This document shows, one piece after another, positions 15,938 to 25,764 of a stretch of 52,452 nucleotides of DNA. A program made the position numbers and the translations under genes. How positions within the stretch are numbered: the first letter of the stretch is position 1; the number at the start of each line of letters is the position of its first letter. Under the pieces are notes generated by a model that did not search any database, was not told the origin of the DNA, and saw nothing but the letters and a program-made list of their open reading frames with translations. This DNA comes from Caulobacteraceae bacterium. GTDB taxonomy: Bacteria > Pseudomonadota > Alphaproteobacteria > Caulobacterales > Caulobacteraceae. The stretch spans positions 1 through 52,452 of the forward strand of contig CANJXI010000020.1 of assembly GCA_947478785.1 (NCBI GenBank), given 5' to 3'.

Positions 15938-17456
15938 TATCGCGCGGGACGGGGGCGAAGCCTTCGCCCACGAATATTTCCAGCCGGCGGCGGTGGCGTC
16001 GGTCCAGGTAGATGCTGTCGATCTCGCGGCCCGAGGTTTGCGCGAAGTCGGCCGTCATCTGCGGCAGCCATGCGCCTTCCAGCGAGACGGCCAGCACGCG
16101 GGCGCCCAGCGCCGGCGTCAGTGGCGAAGCCGCCTCGGCCTGGTTCTGCGGCGTCGCGGTGAGCAACCAGGCGGTGAGCGGCGGCGCGCCCAACCCCTTT
16201 AGCTCGCCGCGCGCGTAGTAGGAGATCGCGTAGAACAGGAAGCGGTTGTTGACCGCGATCGCGCTAAGACCCTGTCCGCGTTCGCCGCGCGCGCGGTTCA
16301 TGACCAGGCGGGTGGCCTGCGACCAGCCCTTGGCTCGCTTGAAGCTGTTGGCCATGCCCAGCCAGTCGGCGACCGGGGGCGAGATCACGCAGGCCAGGAA
16401 CAGGGCGGCGACCACGACCTGGATCGCGAAGGCGGCGACCAGCACGCGGCGCGCGCGCCAGCGGATCAGCCAGGCCGCCGCCAGGATCGCGCCCGGCAGG
16501 TAGCTGGCGCCGGACCAGTTGGCGTTGGCGCGGCTGATGAACGCCTGGCCGGCGACGATAAGCAGAGGCGGGACAGTGAAACACAGCAGCAGCAGGTCGG
16601 CCGAGCTCAGCTTGCGCCGCCAGGCCAGCAGCGCGCCGCCGCCGATCAGCACGGCGAAGGGGATCGGGCCGAAGGCGCCGAACTGGGTCCCCAGGAAGAC
16701 GGCGAGCTCGGCCAGGTTGAACAGCTGGCGCCCGCCCCAGGCGGCGTTGGCGGCGGTGTGGTGCAGGGTGGCGAACCCGTGGGTCGCGTTCCAGGCCACG
16801 TTGGGCGCCAGGGTGATGGCGAAGAGCCCCACGGCCAGCAGCGCGGGGGCGGGTGTCCAGCGGCGGCGGGCCTCCGGCGAAATGGCCAAGTGCAGGCCGA
16901 CGCCGATCAACCCGTAGATCGCGGCGTATTTGCTGAGGAAGGCCAGGCCAAGCGCCAGCCCCAGCCCCGCGGCCAGCCCCAGCCGATCCCGGCCCTCCGC
17001 CGTCTGCAGCATCACATAGAGGAGGATCGTTAGACCCAGGAAGAACAGCAGCGGCGCGTCGGTCGCTGCTACCAGGCTGGAGAGCTGGATGGCCGGGGCC
17101 AGTCCATAGAGGCCCGCGGCCGCCAGCGCCGTTCCGCCGCCGTAGAGCCTGCGCGCGATGGCGAAGACCAGCAGCATGGCGCCGGCCTGGAACAGCGGCG
17201 CGGACAGCCGCACCCAGGGTTCCGCATCGCCGCCCAGCGCCGTGGTCGCCCACAGCGCCCAGGCGATGATCGGTGGCTTGGAATAGTAGCCGAACTCGAG
17301 CGTTCGCGACCAAAGCCAGTACTGGGCCTCGTCCGGATAGAGCTCCAGGGGGGTTCGGAAGAGGGCGACCAGCCGGACCAGGGTGAGGCCGAGGGTCAGC
17401 CAGACCGCCGCGCGCCAGTCGGCGCCGGGCAGGGGTTTCGCGGGCGCCTCGGCCAT
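15909..17456 (-). CDS. GT39-family membrane glycosyltransferase (ArnT/PMT-like)
   Basis: This 515-aa protein has 11-13 hydrophobic segments. The catalytic Asp-Glu pair is in the first periplasmic loop (L-Y-P-D-E-A-Q-Y-W-L-W), and Y-Y-S-K-P-P is typical of ArnT/PMT_2 enzymes. These use polyprenyl-phosphate sugars to modify lipid A, protein or glycan at the periplasmic face. Acceptor and sugar are unknown. The start at 17456 is set by GGGAG seven bases upstream; a GTG four codons earlier is less likely. It is convergent with msrA (29-bp overlap) and divergent from the TonB receptor gene. Confidence 0.87.
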   Translation of the reverse strand: MAEAPAKPLPGADWRAAVWLTLGLTLVRLVALFRTPLELYPDEAQYWLWSRTLEFGYYSKPPIIAWALWATTALGGDAEPWVRLSAPLFQAGAMLLVFAIARRLYGGGTALAAAGLYGLAPAIQLSSLVAATDAPLLFFLGLTILLYVMLQTAEGRDRLGLAAGLGLALGLAFLSKYAAIYGLIGVGLHLAISPEARRRWTPAPALLAVGLFAITLAPNVAWNATHGFATLHHTAANAAWGGRQLFNLAELAVFLGTQFGAFGPIPFAVLIGGGALLAWRRKLSSADLLLLCFTVPPLLIVAGQAFISRANANWSGASYLPGAILAAAWLIRWRARRVLVAAFAIQVVVAALFLACVISPPVADWLGMANSFKRAKGWSQATRLVMNRARGERGQGLSAIAVNNRFLFYAISYYARGELKGLGAPPLTAWLLTATPQNQAEAASPLTPALGARVLAVSLEGAWLPQMTADFAQTSGREIDSIYLDRRHRRRLEIFVGEGFAPVPRDIRSGRPKPP

Positions 17457-17552
17457 CAGATCTCCCACGCCAGAACGCGGGGACCCTTAAGGGGAAAACA
17501 GGCGCTGTAAAGGCGCGGTGCGGGGATTTGAGGCGCCACGCCCGCCGGGCGA

Positions 17553-17565
17553 TGTTACTGTAACA
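17553..17565. promoter_or_regulatory. Candidate operator: perfect 13-bp palindrome upstream of the TonB receptor
   Basis: TGTTAC-T-GTAACA lies about 95 bp before the receptor start, in the divergent gap with the glycosyltransferase gene. A related but imperfect TGTGAC-N6-GTAACA is at 42595-42612 upstream of ompA. The binding protein is unknown. Confidence 0.35.
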
Positions 17566-17660
17566 AAAGCGTCACCCTGGCGCAGCGATTCCGAGACAAT
17601 GCGCGTGGCAAAAACCCGGCGGCGGGCGACGACCCGCCGGGCCAGGACATGGGGATCGAC

Positions 17661-20186
17661 ATGCCTTTCAATCGGAACCGCACGCTCTGGGCGACCAGCG
17701 CGCTGGCGGGCGGCCTGCTCCTGGCGAGCGGCGCCTTCGCCCAGTCGACGGGGACCGCCGTCGTGGAAGAGCTGGTGGTCACCGGCTCCAACGGCCCGCG
17801 TTCGCTGGATGGCGCGATCGTCGCCGTCGAGGCGCCGAAATCGCGGGTCTCGATCACCCAGCAGTTCATCGCCACCCAGGCGCCCAGCCAGACGGTGCTC
17901 GACACCATCAACCTGCTGCCGGGGGTGAACTTCACCAACAACGACGCTTTCGGCTCGGCCGGCGGCGACATCACGCTGCGCGGCTTCGACAGCGCGCGCA
18001 TCTCCCTGCTGCAGGACGGCATCCCTCTCAACGACAGCGGCAACTACGCGATCTATCCGAACCAGCAGCTGGACAGCGACCTGATAGCCCGGGTCGACGT
18101 CAACCTGGGCACCACCGACGTGGACAGCCCGACGGCCGCGGCGGCCGGCGGCACGATCAACTATGTGACCCGCGTGCCGGCCAACGCGATGGGCGGGCGC
18201 GCCACGGTGGGCTTCGGCTCGGAGAACTTCCAGCAGTACTACGGCGTCTTCGAAACGGGCCGGATCGGGCCGCTGGGGACCAAGGCCTGGATCAGCGCCA
18301 ACTACGCCAAGAACGACATCTTCGACGCGCCGGGACAGGTCGAGAAGAAACAGTTCAACGGCCGCATCTGGCAGGATATCGGCAGCAATGGCGACTTCGT
18401 CAGCCTGATCCTCATCTACAACCGCAACCGGGTGAATTTCATCCGGCGGATCTCGCTGGCCCAGTTCAACCAGCACGGCCTGACCGCGGCCAACCTGCCG
18501 GACGCCACCTTGCACTACGACGCCACCTGTACGCGCCCGACGCCGGTCGCCGGAACAGTGCAGAACGAGGCCACGACGGCGACCGGCTTCACAGCGCTCT
18601 GCGCCAACTACGCGGGCAACAACATCAACCCGTCGAACACCGGCAACATCCGCGGCCAGTCCAGCCTGCACATCACCGACAGGCTGATCCTGACGATGGA
18701 CCCCTCGTTCCAGTACGCCATCGCCAACGGCGGCGGCCGGACGATCTTCTCGGAGACCGATCCGCAGTTCCGCGGGCCCGTCGACCTGAACGGCGACGGC
18801 GATACGCTCGACCGGGTGCTGGTCTACTGGCCCAACACCACCAACACCCGCCGCTATGGCGTCAACACCTCGCTGATCTGGAAGTTCGCCGACAGCCAGA
18901 GCGTCCGGGCGGCCTACACCTACGACTACGCCCGCCACCGCCAGACCGGCCAGGCGACGGGTTTCGACGCCAGCGGCGATCCGCTGAATGTGTTCGGCGG
19001 CAAGGACGGCTACGGCACGCCGATCACCCTGCCGGACGGCTCGATCCTGCGCCGCCGCGACCGTATCTCGTTCGCCACCCTGAACCAGTTCGCGGTGGAG
19101 TACCGGGGCCGCTTCCTGGAGGACAAGCTGCTGGTGAACCTCGGTCTGCGCGCGCCCTACTTCAAGCGCCAGCTGAACCAGTTCTGCTACATGCGCGACA
19201 CCTTCAACGCCTACTGCACGACCCAGACGCCGTTCGTCGTCACGGGCACCAACGACGGCGGCGGCGTGCCCTTCGTGGTCTTCCCCTCGACCAACGCCTC
19301 CCAGACCGGCGCGGGCGCGGTGCTCACGGCCGCGCAGTTGGCCGCGTTCCGGGTCCAGTTCGGGCCGACGGCCGTCCCCAGCGCGCTGTTCGGCCAGCCG
19401 CGCAAGTTCGTCCGCAAATATGACGACGTGCTGCCGAACGTCGGCGTCAGCTACGATCTGACGGACAACATGTCGGTGTACGCCAGCTTCGCCGAGACCC
19501 TGTCGGCGCCGCGTACGGACGATCTCTACGACCGCAACCTGGTCGACCCGGGCCCGGAAAAGGCGAAGGCCTACGACCTGGGCTGGCGCTACCAGTCGCC
19601 CAAGCTGATCGCCTCGGTGGCGGCCTTCTACAACGACTTCCACAACCGCATCGAACGCCAGTTCGACGAGGCCGCGCAGATCTTCTTCTCCGTCAACGTG
19701 GGCGACGTGCGGCTCAAGGGCTTCGACGGCGAGATCGGCTACCAGCCGGTGGATTATCTGAATTTCTTCGCCTCGTTTTCGTACGTGGACTCCAGGATCA
19801 AGAGCAACTTCCCCAACGGGACGGGCGGGGCGATCCTGGCCACCGCCGGCAACGAGCTCTACGAGAGCCCCAAGATCCAGGGCGCGGTGCTGGCCAGCTG
19901 GGACGTCACCGACAAGCTGACGGCGGGGATACAGGGCAAGTTCGTGGGCCCGCGCTGGACCAACCTGACCAACACCGAGAAGGCGCCGGCCTGCAGCCTC
20001 TGGGACCTGGACGTGCGCTACAAAATCGACGGCTTCGGCCTGAAGAACACCTACGTCCAGGCCAACGTCCGCAACCTGTTCGACGAGCGCTACCTGGGCG
20101 ACATCACCACCAACACCAACGGCACAGGCCTCTTCCAGCCGGGCTATCCGCGCGAATTCATCGTCAGCGTGCACGCGGAGTTCTGA
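17661..20186 (+). CDS. TonB-dependent outer-membrane receptor
   Basis: This 841-aa protein has a signal peptide (cut after A-F-A near 28) and a TonB box-like E-E-L-V-V-T-G. A plug domain follows (about 60-170, with L-L-P-G-V-N-F and I-T-L-R-G-F), then a 22-strand barrel ending in aromatic F (S-V-H-A-E-F). The late segment N-V-R-N-L-F-D-E-R-Y-L-G-D is the usual receptor signature. The substrate is unknown; Caulobacterales use many such receptors for sugars, metals and siderophores. GGGGA five bases upstream favours 17661; the ATG at 17649 has its AGGA too close. A 7-bp hairpin (17620-17639) sits in the leader just before the Shine-Dalgarno sequence. Confidence 0.9.
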   Translation: MPFNRNRTLWATSALAGGLLLASGAFAQSTGTAVVEELVVTGSNGPRSLDGAIVAVEAPKSRVSITQQFIATQAPSQTVLDTINLLPGVNFTNNDAFGSAGGDITLRGFDSARISLLQDGIPLNDSGNYAIYPNQQLDSDLIARVDVNLGTTDVDSPTAAAAGGTINYVTRVPANAMGGRATVGFGSENFQQYYGVFETGRIGPLGTKAWISANYAKNDIFDAPGQVEKKQFNGRIWQDIGSNGDFVSLILIYNRNRVNFIRRISLAQFNQHGLTAANLPDATLHYDATCTRPTPVAGTVQNEATTATGFTALCANYAGNNINPSNTGNIRGQSSLHITDRLILTMDPSFQYAIANGGGRTIFSETDPQFRGPVDLNGDGDTLDRVLVYWPNTTNTRRYGVNTSLIWKFADSQSVRAAYTYDYARHRQTGQATGFDASGDPLNVFGGKDGYGTPITLPDGSILRRRDRISFATLNQFAVEYRGRFLEDKLLVNLGLRAPYFKRQLNQFCYMRDTFNAYCTTQTPFVVTGTNDGGGVPFVVFPSTNASQTGAGAVLTAAQLAAFRVQFGPTAVPSALFGQPRKFVRKYDDVLPNVGVSYDLTDNMSVYASFAETLSAPRTDDLYDRNLVDPGPEKAKAYDLGWRYQSPKLIASVAAFYNDFHNRIERQFDEAAQIFFSVNVGDVRLKGFDGEIGYQPVDYLNFFASFSYVDSRIKSNFPNGTGGAILATAGNELYESPKIQGAVLASWDVTDKLTAGIQGKFVGPRWTNLTNTEKAPACSLWDLDVRYKIDGFGLKNTYVQANVRNLFDERYLGDITTNTNGTGLFQPGYPREFIVSVHAEF

Positions 20187-20194
20187 AGCTTGCG

Positions 20195-20224
20195 CCTCCC
20201 CCGTCGTCTGCGCGACAGGGGAGG
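20195..20224 (+). terminator. Hairpin terminator after the TonB receptor
   Basis: A 7-bp stem (20195-20201 with 20218-20224) extended by GTCG/CGAC inside, 9 bp past the stop. It has no T-tract and belongs to the same CCTCCCC hairpin type as 2939 and 50683. Confidence 0.55.
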
Positions 20225-20290
20225 AGCGAGGGTTGACGGCGAGGCCGGGGGGACCCATTTGCGCCCGTCTTTCGCATATCAGGGACCTCG

Positions 20291-21294
<1,004 letters not shown>

Positions 21295-21295
<1 letters not shown>

Positions 21296-22173
21296 TGCCC
21301 CGCAACGTCACCGTCGCCGCGATCCAGGCGCCCTACGGGATGGACCTGGCGGCCAATATCGAGAAGACCGCCGGCCTGATCCGCGAGGCGGCCGGCCGGG
21401 GCGCCCAGGTGATCCTGCCGCCGGAGCTTTTCCAGGGCCCCTACTTCTGCGTCGCCCAGGAGGAGCGCTGGTTCGCCACCGCCCAGCCCTGGCGCACCCA
21501 CCCGTGCGTCACCGCGCTGGCGCCGCTGGCGGCCGAACTGGGCGTGGTCCTGCCGATCTCGATCTTCGAGCGCGAGGGGCCGCACTTCTTCAACAGCCTG
21601 GTGATGGTCGACGCCGACGGGTCGCTGATGGGCGTCTACCGCAAGAGCCACATCCCCGACGGCCCGGGCTACATGGAGAAGTACTACTTCCGGCCCGGCG
21701 ACACCGGCTTCAAGGTCTGGGACACCCGCTTCGGGCGCCTGGGCGTCGGCATCTGCTGGGACCAGTGGTACCCGGAGGCCGCCCGCGCCATGACCCTGAT
21801 GGGCGCCGAGGTGCTGCTCTATCCCACCGCCATCGGCTCCGAGCCGCACGACCCCACCCTGGACACGGCCGCGCCGTGGCGGCGCGCGATGCAGGGCCAC
21901 GCCGTCTCCAACGTGATCCCGGTGGTGGGCGCCAACCGCACGGGCTTCGAGCCCTGGGACGGCTATCCGAACGGCGGGCAGGACTTCTACGGCTCGAGCT
22001 TCATCGCCGACCACCGGGGCGACCTCGTCGCGGCGCTGGGCCGGGCCGACGAGGGCGTTCTGACCGCGACCTTCGACCTCGACTTCCTGACCACCCACCG
22101 GGCCGCCTGGGGCTTCTTCCGCGACCGCCGCACCGACCTCTACGGCATCCTCACCGAGGGACGGCCGGCGTGA
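21295..22173 (+). CDS. aguB: N-carbamoylputrescine amidase
   Basis: This 292-aa nitrilase-superfamily amidase has the catalytic triad Glu44 (L-P-P-E-L-F), Lys117 (Y-R-K-S-H-I-P) and Cys154 (G-I-C-W-D-Q-W-Y-P-E). The I-P-D-G-P-G-Y-x-E-K-Y-Y-F-x-P-G block is typical of AguB. It releases putrescine, CO2 and ammonia. Its stop overlaps the GTG of the following GNAT gene. Confidence 0.95.
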
Positions 22174-22703
22174 TCGAGACCGAGCGGCTGGTCTTGCGGC
22201 CGTTCCGGGAAGCCGACCGGGCGGCCTTCGCCGCGATGAATGCCGATCCTCGGATCGGTGACTGGCTGGGCGGCGTCCGCACGCGCACCGAGAGCGACGA
22301 GGCGCTTGACCGCATCAACGCTAATATCATTGAGCGCGGCTACGACTTCTGGGCTGCCGCAGCCCGGTCCGATGATCGCCTTCTGGGCATGATCGGCTTG
22401 CGCCGCCATGAGGAGGCGCCGCCTGGCCCATGTCTTGAGATGGGCTGGCGCCTGTCGCCCGACGTCCAGGGCAATGGCTTGGCCACTGAGGGCGCCAAAG
22501 CCGCCCTGGCGTGGGGTTTCGCCAACCTCGACGTGCCGGAAATCATCGCGTTCACCGCCCAAATCAACCTGCGTTCGCAGGCGGTGATGAACCGGATCGG
22601 CATGACCCGTGACCCGTCGCGCGACTTCCTACATCCCACCTTGCCCGAAGATCACCCTCTACGCCCGCACGTAGTCTTCGCGTCGAAACGGCGATATGTA
22701 TGA
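22170..22703 (+). CDS. GNAT N-acetyltransferase (RimJ/RimL-like)
   Basis: This 177-aa protein opens with I-E-T-E-R-L-V-L-R-P-F, the usual start of RimJ/RimL-type GNATs. It contains G-W-R-L-S-P-D-V-Q-G-N-G-L-A-T-E, the acetyl-CoA pyrophosphate loop. It starts at a GTG within the aguB stop (GTGA), so it is translated from the aguAB message. Position suggests a substrate linked to polyamines, but this subfamily more often modifies protein N-termini or antibiotics. Base composition drops visibly here compared with aguAB, so the gene may be a later addition to the operon. Confidence 0.85.
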   Translation: MIETERLVLRPFREADRAAFAAMNADPRIGDWLGGVRTRTESDEALDRINANIIERGYDFWAAAARSDDRLLGMIGLRRHEEAPPGPCLEMGWRLSPDVQGNGLATEGAKAALAWGFANLDVPEIIAFTAQINLRSQAVMNRIGMTRDPSRDFLHPTLPEDHPLRPHVVFASKRRYV

Positions 22704-22709
22704 TTGACG

Positions 22710-22743
22710 GATATCATATATCACGTCACTGATATGGCGTGAT
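22710..22743. promoter_or_regulatory. Candidate promoter-operator of the HigBA module
   Basis: This short AT-rich stretch has GATAT-CAT-ATATC (22710-22722) and an inverted pair ATCACG (22720-22725) / CGTGAT (22738-22743) whose right arm covers the higB start codon. This is the expected place for autorepression by the HigA antitoxin. Confidence 0.45.
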
Positions 22744-23023
22744 CGTCAGCTATCGGAACCGGCGCACCGAAGCCTTCGCCAACGGTGAGCGGGTGCGGGA
22801 ATTCTCAGGCTTCGACCGGCAGGCCTGGCGACGGCTCGAGGTGCTGGACGCGGCGACCGGCCTGGGCGACCTCCTCGCGCTGCCAAGCAATCGGCTCGAG
22901 GCGTTGCGAGGCGACAGGGCGGGACAGTTCAGCATCCGCATCAATGCGCAGTGGCGGATCTGTTTCGACTGGGCGGACGGAGCGGCTGGGCCGTCGAATG
23001 TAGAGATCGTGGATTATCACTAG
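22739..23023 (+). CDS. higB: HigB-family toxin (RelE superfamily)
   Basis: This 94-aa protein has the HigB pattern: L-D-A-A near 36, L-A-L-P-S-N-R-L-E-A-L-R-G-D near 47, S-I-R-I-N-x-Q-W-R-I-C-F and V-E-I-V-D-Y-H at the C-terminus. Family toxins cleave mRNA on the ribosome. The GTG start has no Shine-Dalgarno and lies in the putative operator. The toxin precedes the antitoxin, as usual for higBA, with 13 bp between them. Confidence 0.9.
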   Translation: MIVSYRNRRTEAFANGERVREFSGFDRQAWRRLEVLDAATGLGDLLALPSNRLEALRGDRAGQFSIRINAQWRICFDWADGAAGPSNVEIVDYH

Positions 23024-23036
23024 TGGAGCCGCGCCG

Positions 23037-23327
23037 ATGACCAGACCTGCCATCCATCCCGGCGAGATCCTGGCCGAGGAACTTCAGGAAGCCGGCGTGT
23101 CGCCGACCGAACTGGCGCGTCAGGTCGATGTGCCGGCCAACCGCATCTCGGAAATCATCCGGGGCCGTCGCGGCATTACGGGCGATACGGCCCTGCGGCT
23201 GGGCCACTGGTTCGGCACCGCGCCGCAGTTCTGGATCAATCTCCAGACGGCCTACGACCTGCGGACGGCGGCGGAACGCGCCGGCGCTGCGATCGAGAAG
23301 CTGCCGAAGAGGGCGGCGGTGGCGTAG
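23037..23327 (+). CDS. higA: HigA-family antitoxin (XRE helix-turn-helix)
   Basis: This 96-aa protein begins with H-P-G-E-I-L-A-E-E-L, then has an XRE helix-turn-helix (about 20-75, with T-E-L-A-R-Q-V-D-V-P-A-N-R-I-S-E-I-I-R-G). W-F-G-T-A-P-Q-F-W-I-N-L-Q follows, typical of VapI/HigA antitoxins. It neutralises HigB and probably represses the operon through the sites before higB. GGAG lies ten bases before the ATG. Confidence 0.93.
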   Translation: MTRPAIHPGEILAEELQEAGVSPTELARQVDVPANRISEIIRGRRGITGDTALRLGHWFGTAPQFWINLQTAYDLRTAAERAGAAIEKLPKRAAVA

Positions 23328-23357
23328 TCTTCGCCGCGAAGCGAGGCGGCCGTCCCT

Positions 23358-24245
23358 CTAGCCCCGCAACACCGTCAGCCCGTTCTTGATCACGGTCACC
23401 CCGCGCGCCGCCACCCGGGCCTCGAAGGATATCTCGCGGCCGTCCCGCCAGAGGTCGACGGTGATCGTGTCGCCAGGGAAGACGGGCGCAGACATGCGGG
23501 CCTGGTGGCTGAGGATCGGGTCGGGGTCGTAGCTGGTGATCGCCTGCAGCACGGCCCGGCAGGTGATCCCGTAGGTGCACAGGCCGTGCAGGATCGGCCG
23601 CGGGAAGCCTGAGCGCCGGGCGCTGTCCGGCTCGGCGTGCAGCGGGGTGCGGTCGCCGGTCAGCCGATACAGCAGGGCCTGGTTCTCGCGGGTCTCGATC
23701 TCCACGGAGAGGTCGGGCTTGCGGGTGGGGACAACGTGCGGCTGGGGCTGGCCCTCGGAGGGGCCGCCGAATCCGCCGTCGCCGCGGGCGAACAGCGATC
23801 CCGTCAGCGTCGCCACCCTCTCGCCCGCCGCGTCGGTCCACACGGTCTCGTTGACGATCACCGCGCCCTTGTCCTTGCCCTTGTCGAAGGCGCCGACCGT
23901 GCGGGTCTGGGCGGTGAAGGTCCCGGCGGAAGGCAGCGGCCGGTGGAGCTCGATCTTCTGCTCGCCGTGCACCAGCATCAGGATGTTGAGTTCGCTTCGC
24001 CGGTGGCCGGGCGTGGACGCGGTCTGGTCGGCCATGGTCGGCGGGCGGCTGGCGGAGGCGAGCACCGTGGCCGCCGTCGGGACGACCTTCAGGGCCTTTT
24101 CGTAGACGAAGTTGAGTTCCCGCTCGTCCAGCGGGTCGCGGCCCAGGCCGATCCCCAGCGCATAGAGCATCACGTCCTTGTCACCGTAGGTGAAGGCGCG
24201 CGGCGGCGTCTGCTGATCGAGGATATCCGGATAGAAGATCGGCAT
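23358..24245 (-). CDS. Enoyl-CoA hydratase 2-like MaoC family protein (double hotdog)
   Basis: This 295-aa protein has two hotdog halves like peroxisomal 2-enoyl-CoA hydratase 2. The C-terminal half carries the catalytic signature G-D198-R-T-P-L-H203 and G-F-P-R-P-I-L-H-G-L (214-221). Asp198 and His203 match the residues that activate water. It hydrates trans-2-enoyl-CoA to (R)-3-hydroxyacyl-CoA, for beta-oxidation or PHA precursors. The usual Asn of the motif is Thr here. The start at 24245 has GAGGG seven bases upstream. A small MaoC-like protein lies nearby at 25229. Confidence 0.88.
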   Translation of the reverse strand: MPIFYPDILDQQTPPRAFTYGDKDVMLYALGIGLGRDPLDERELNFVYEKALKVVPTAATVLASASRPPTMADQTASTPGHRRSELNILMLVHGEQKIELHRPLPSAGTFTAQTRTVGAFDKGKDKGAVIVNETVWTDAAGERVATLTGSLFARGDGGFGGPSEGQPQPHVVPTRKPDLSVEIETRENQALLYRLTGDRTPLHAEPDSARRSGFPRPILHGLCTYGITCRAVLQAITSYDPDPILSHQARMSAPVFPGDTITVDLWRDGREISFEARVAARGVTVIKNGLTVLRG

Positions 24246-24432
24246 CGGGAACCCTCGGAATTCGTCGCGCCGGGCAGGCGCTCGCGCGGCGCCGGATTGA
24301 AACCGGTCGGGGAGGACGCCGCAAGCGCGCGGGAGCACATTTGCCGGGGCGCCCCCGATCGGTTAGAAGCGGCGACCTCGCGCGCGGACCCGACCCGGGA
24401 CCATCGCGCTCCTCGATTCTCGAAGGCGATAC

Positions 24433-25227
24433 ATGACCACGACCGCCCAGCCCGGCATGGGCCAGATCACCGGCAACGTCCTCTTCTATTCGCAGCCCGA
24501 GCCGCTCTCGCCGGAAATGCACGGCAAGCTGGGCGTCAAGCGCATGGACGGACCCTTCAAGTTCGCCAAGGCCGGCCACGCCATCCCGCTGACGGTCGGC
24601 GAGTTCCCGCTGGCCGCGGTCACCGGGCCGATCATCTTCGTCGGCGACGAGAAGATGCCGATCGCCGTGATGGGGCTGAACACCGGCGACAACATGTTCG
24701 TGCAGGACAACGGCCTGTTCGAGCCCGGCGTCTACATCCCGGCCTATGTCCGCCGCTATCCGTTCGTGTTCGCCAACGACGAGGGCGGCCAGCAGATGGT
24801 GCTGTGCATCGACCGCAAGGCCGAGTTCATCGTCACCGGCGGCGACATGCCGTTCTTCGACGGCAAGGAAGCCAGCGAGTACACCAAGAACTGCATCGAG
24901 TTCTGCAACAACTTCGAGATGGAGCGCCAGCGCACGACCAGCTTCGTCCAGCTGCTGAAGGACCTCGACCTGTTCGAGACCAAGACCGCGAGCTTCACCC
25001 CGGCTACCCCGGACGGCACGCCCGGCGAGCCGCAGAAGATCGCCGACTACTTCGGGGTCTCGGAAGAGAAGCTGAACGCGCTTGCCCCCGCCAAGCTCGC
25101 GGAGCTGCGCGACAACGGCGCCCTGGCCCAGATCTACGCCCACCTGCTGTCGCTGGTCGGCTGGGACCGCCTGGTGGCCATCGCCATGGCCCGCGCGCCG
25201 GTCGCCCCCGCGGCGGCGAACGCCTAG
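24433..25227 (+). CDS. SapC family protein
   Basis: This 264-aa protein fits the SapC family (PF07277): G-N-V-L-F-Y near 14, H-A-I-P-L-T-V-G-E-F near 49, P-A-Y-V-R-R-Y-P-F-V-F near 102 and a late L-L-S-L-V-G-W-D-R-L. Some relatives are linked to S-layers, others to peptidyl hydroxylation neighbourhoods, and the biochemical role is not established. There is no signal peptide. AAGGCGA precedes the ATG. It ends one base before the stop codon of the convergent MaoC-like gene. Confidence 0.85.
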   Translation: MTTTAQPGMGQITGNVLFYSQPEPLSPEMHGKLGVKRMDGPFKFAKAGHAIPLTVGEFPLAAVTGPIIFVGDEKMPIAVMGLNTGDNMFVQDNGLFEPGVYIPAYVRRYPFVFANDEGGQQMVLCIDRKAEFIVTGGDMPFFDGKEASEYTKNCIEFCNNFEMERQRTTSFVQLLKDLDLFETKTASFTPATPDGTPGEPQKIADYFGVSEEKLNALAPAKLAELRDNGALAQIYAHLLSLVGWDRLVAIAMARAPVAPAAANA

Positions 25228-25228
25228 G

Positions 25229-25621
25229 CTATTTCGAGAACACCCCGCGCGTCAGGCATGAGAAGACCAGCCGGCCGGCCTCGTCCAGGAGGTCGTGCTG
25301 GCAGATCACGATGCCCTTGCCCTCGCCGACAGGGTCCTTGGCCATGACGGTCATGCGCCCGCGCAGCAGCTCCCCAGCCGGCGGGTTGCGCACCCAGCGC
25401 AGCGCGTCCACCCCCAGGCGCTTGGTCTGCGGCCAGTCGGTGTGGGCGATGGCGTCGAGCTTGGCCCATATGGCGAAGACCATGGCGTCCGGCGCGCCGC
25501 GCTCCACCGCCCAGCCCGGCGTGAACGCGGCGGTGAAGATCGCCAGCGCCTGCGGCTCCACCGCCGCCGCCCCCAGCGAAACCACCTGGCCGATCTGGAT
25601 CTCGTCGAAGGACGCGGGCAC
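25229..25621 (-). CDS. MaoC-like hotdog protein, probably non-hydratase
   Basis: This 130-aa single hotdog domain starts F-D-E-I-Q-I-G-Q, as in MaoC-like dehydratases. It lacks the G-D-x-N-P-x-H catalytic motif. A thioesterase, a regulatory role or a subunit of a heterodimeric hydratase are all possible. The GTG at 25619-25621 has AGGAG nine bases upstream. It is convergent with sapC with a single base between the two stop codons. Confidence 0.65.
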   Translation of the reverse strand: MPASFDEIQIGQVVSLGAAAVEPQALAIFTAAFTPGWAVERGAPDAMVFAIWAKLDAIAHTDWPQTKRLGVDALRWVRNPPAGELLRGRMTVMAKDPVGEGKGIVICQHDLLDEAGRLVFSCLTRGVFSK

Positions 25622-25764
25622 TTAGCGGAACTCCTCTTCGCCCCGGGACGGCGGGGCTGATTCCATGATGATGCGGCGCACGCGGCGTCCAAGTCGAGCC
25701 CGGCTTTGCGCCCGGGCGCGGGCCTTGCCATATAGCGCTCAAGCGAGGCGAGGCTGACGAGACG

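Noticed and set aside
17487..20258. A 923-codon open frame opposite the TonB receptor
   Set aside because: Low-complexity R/G/V/A-rich product with no motif; the plus-strand receptor explains the region.
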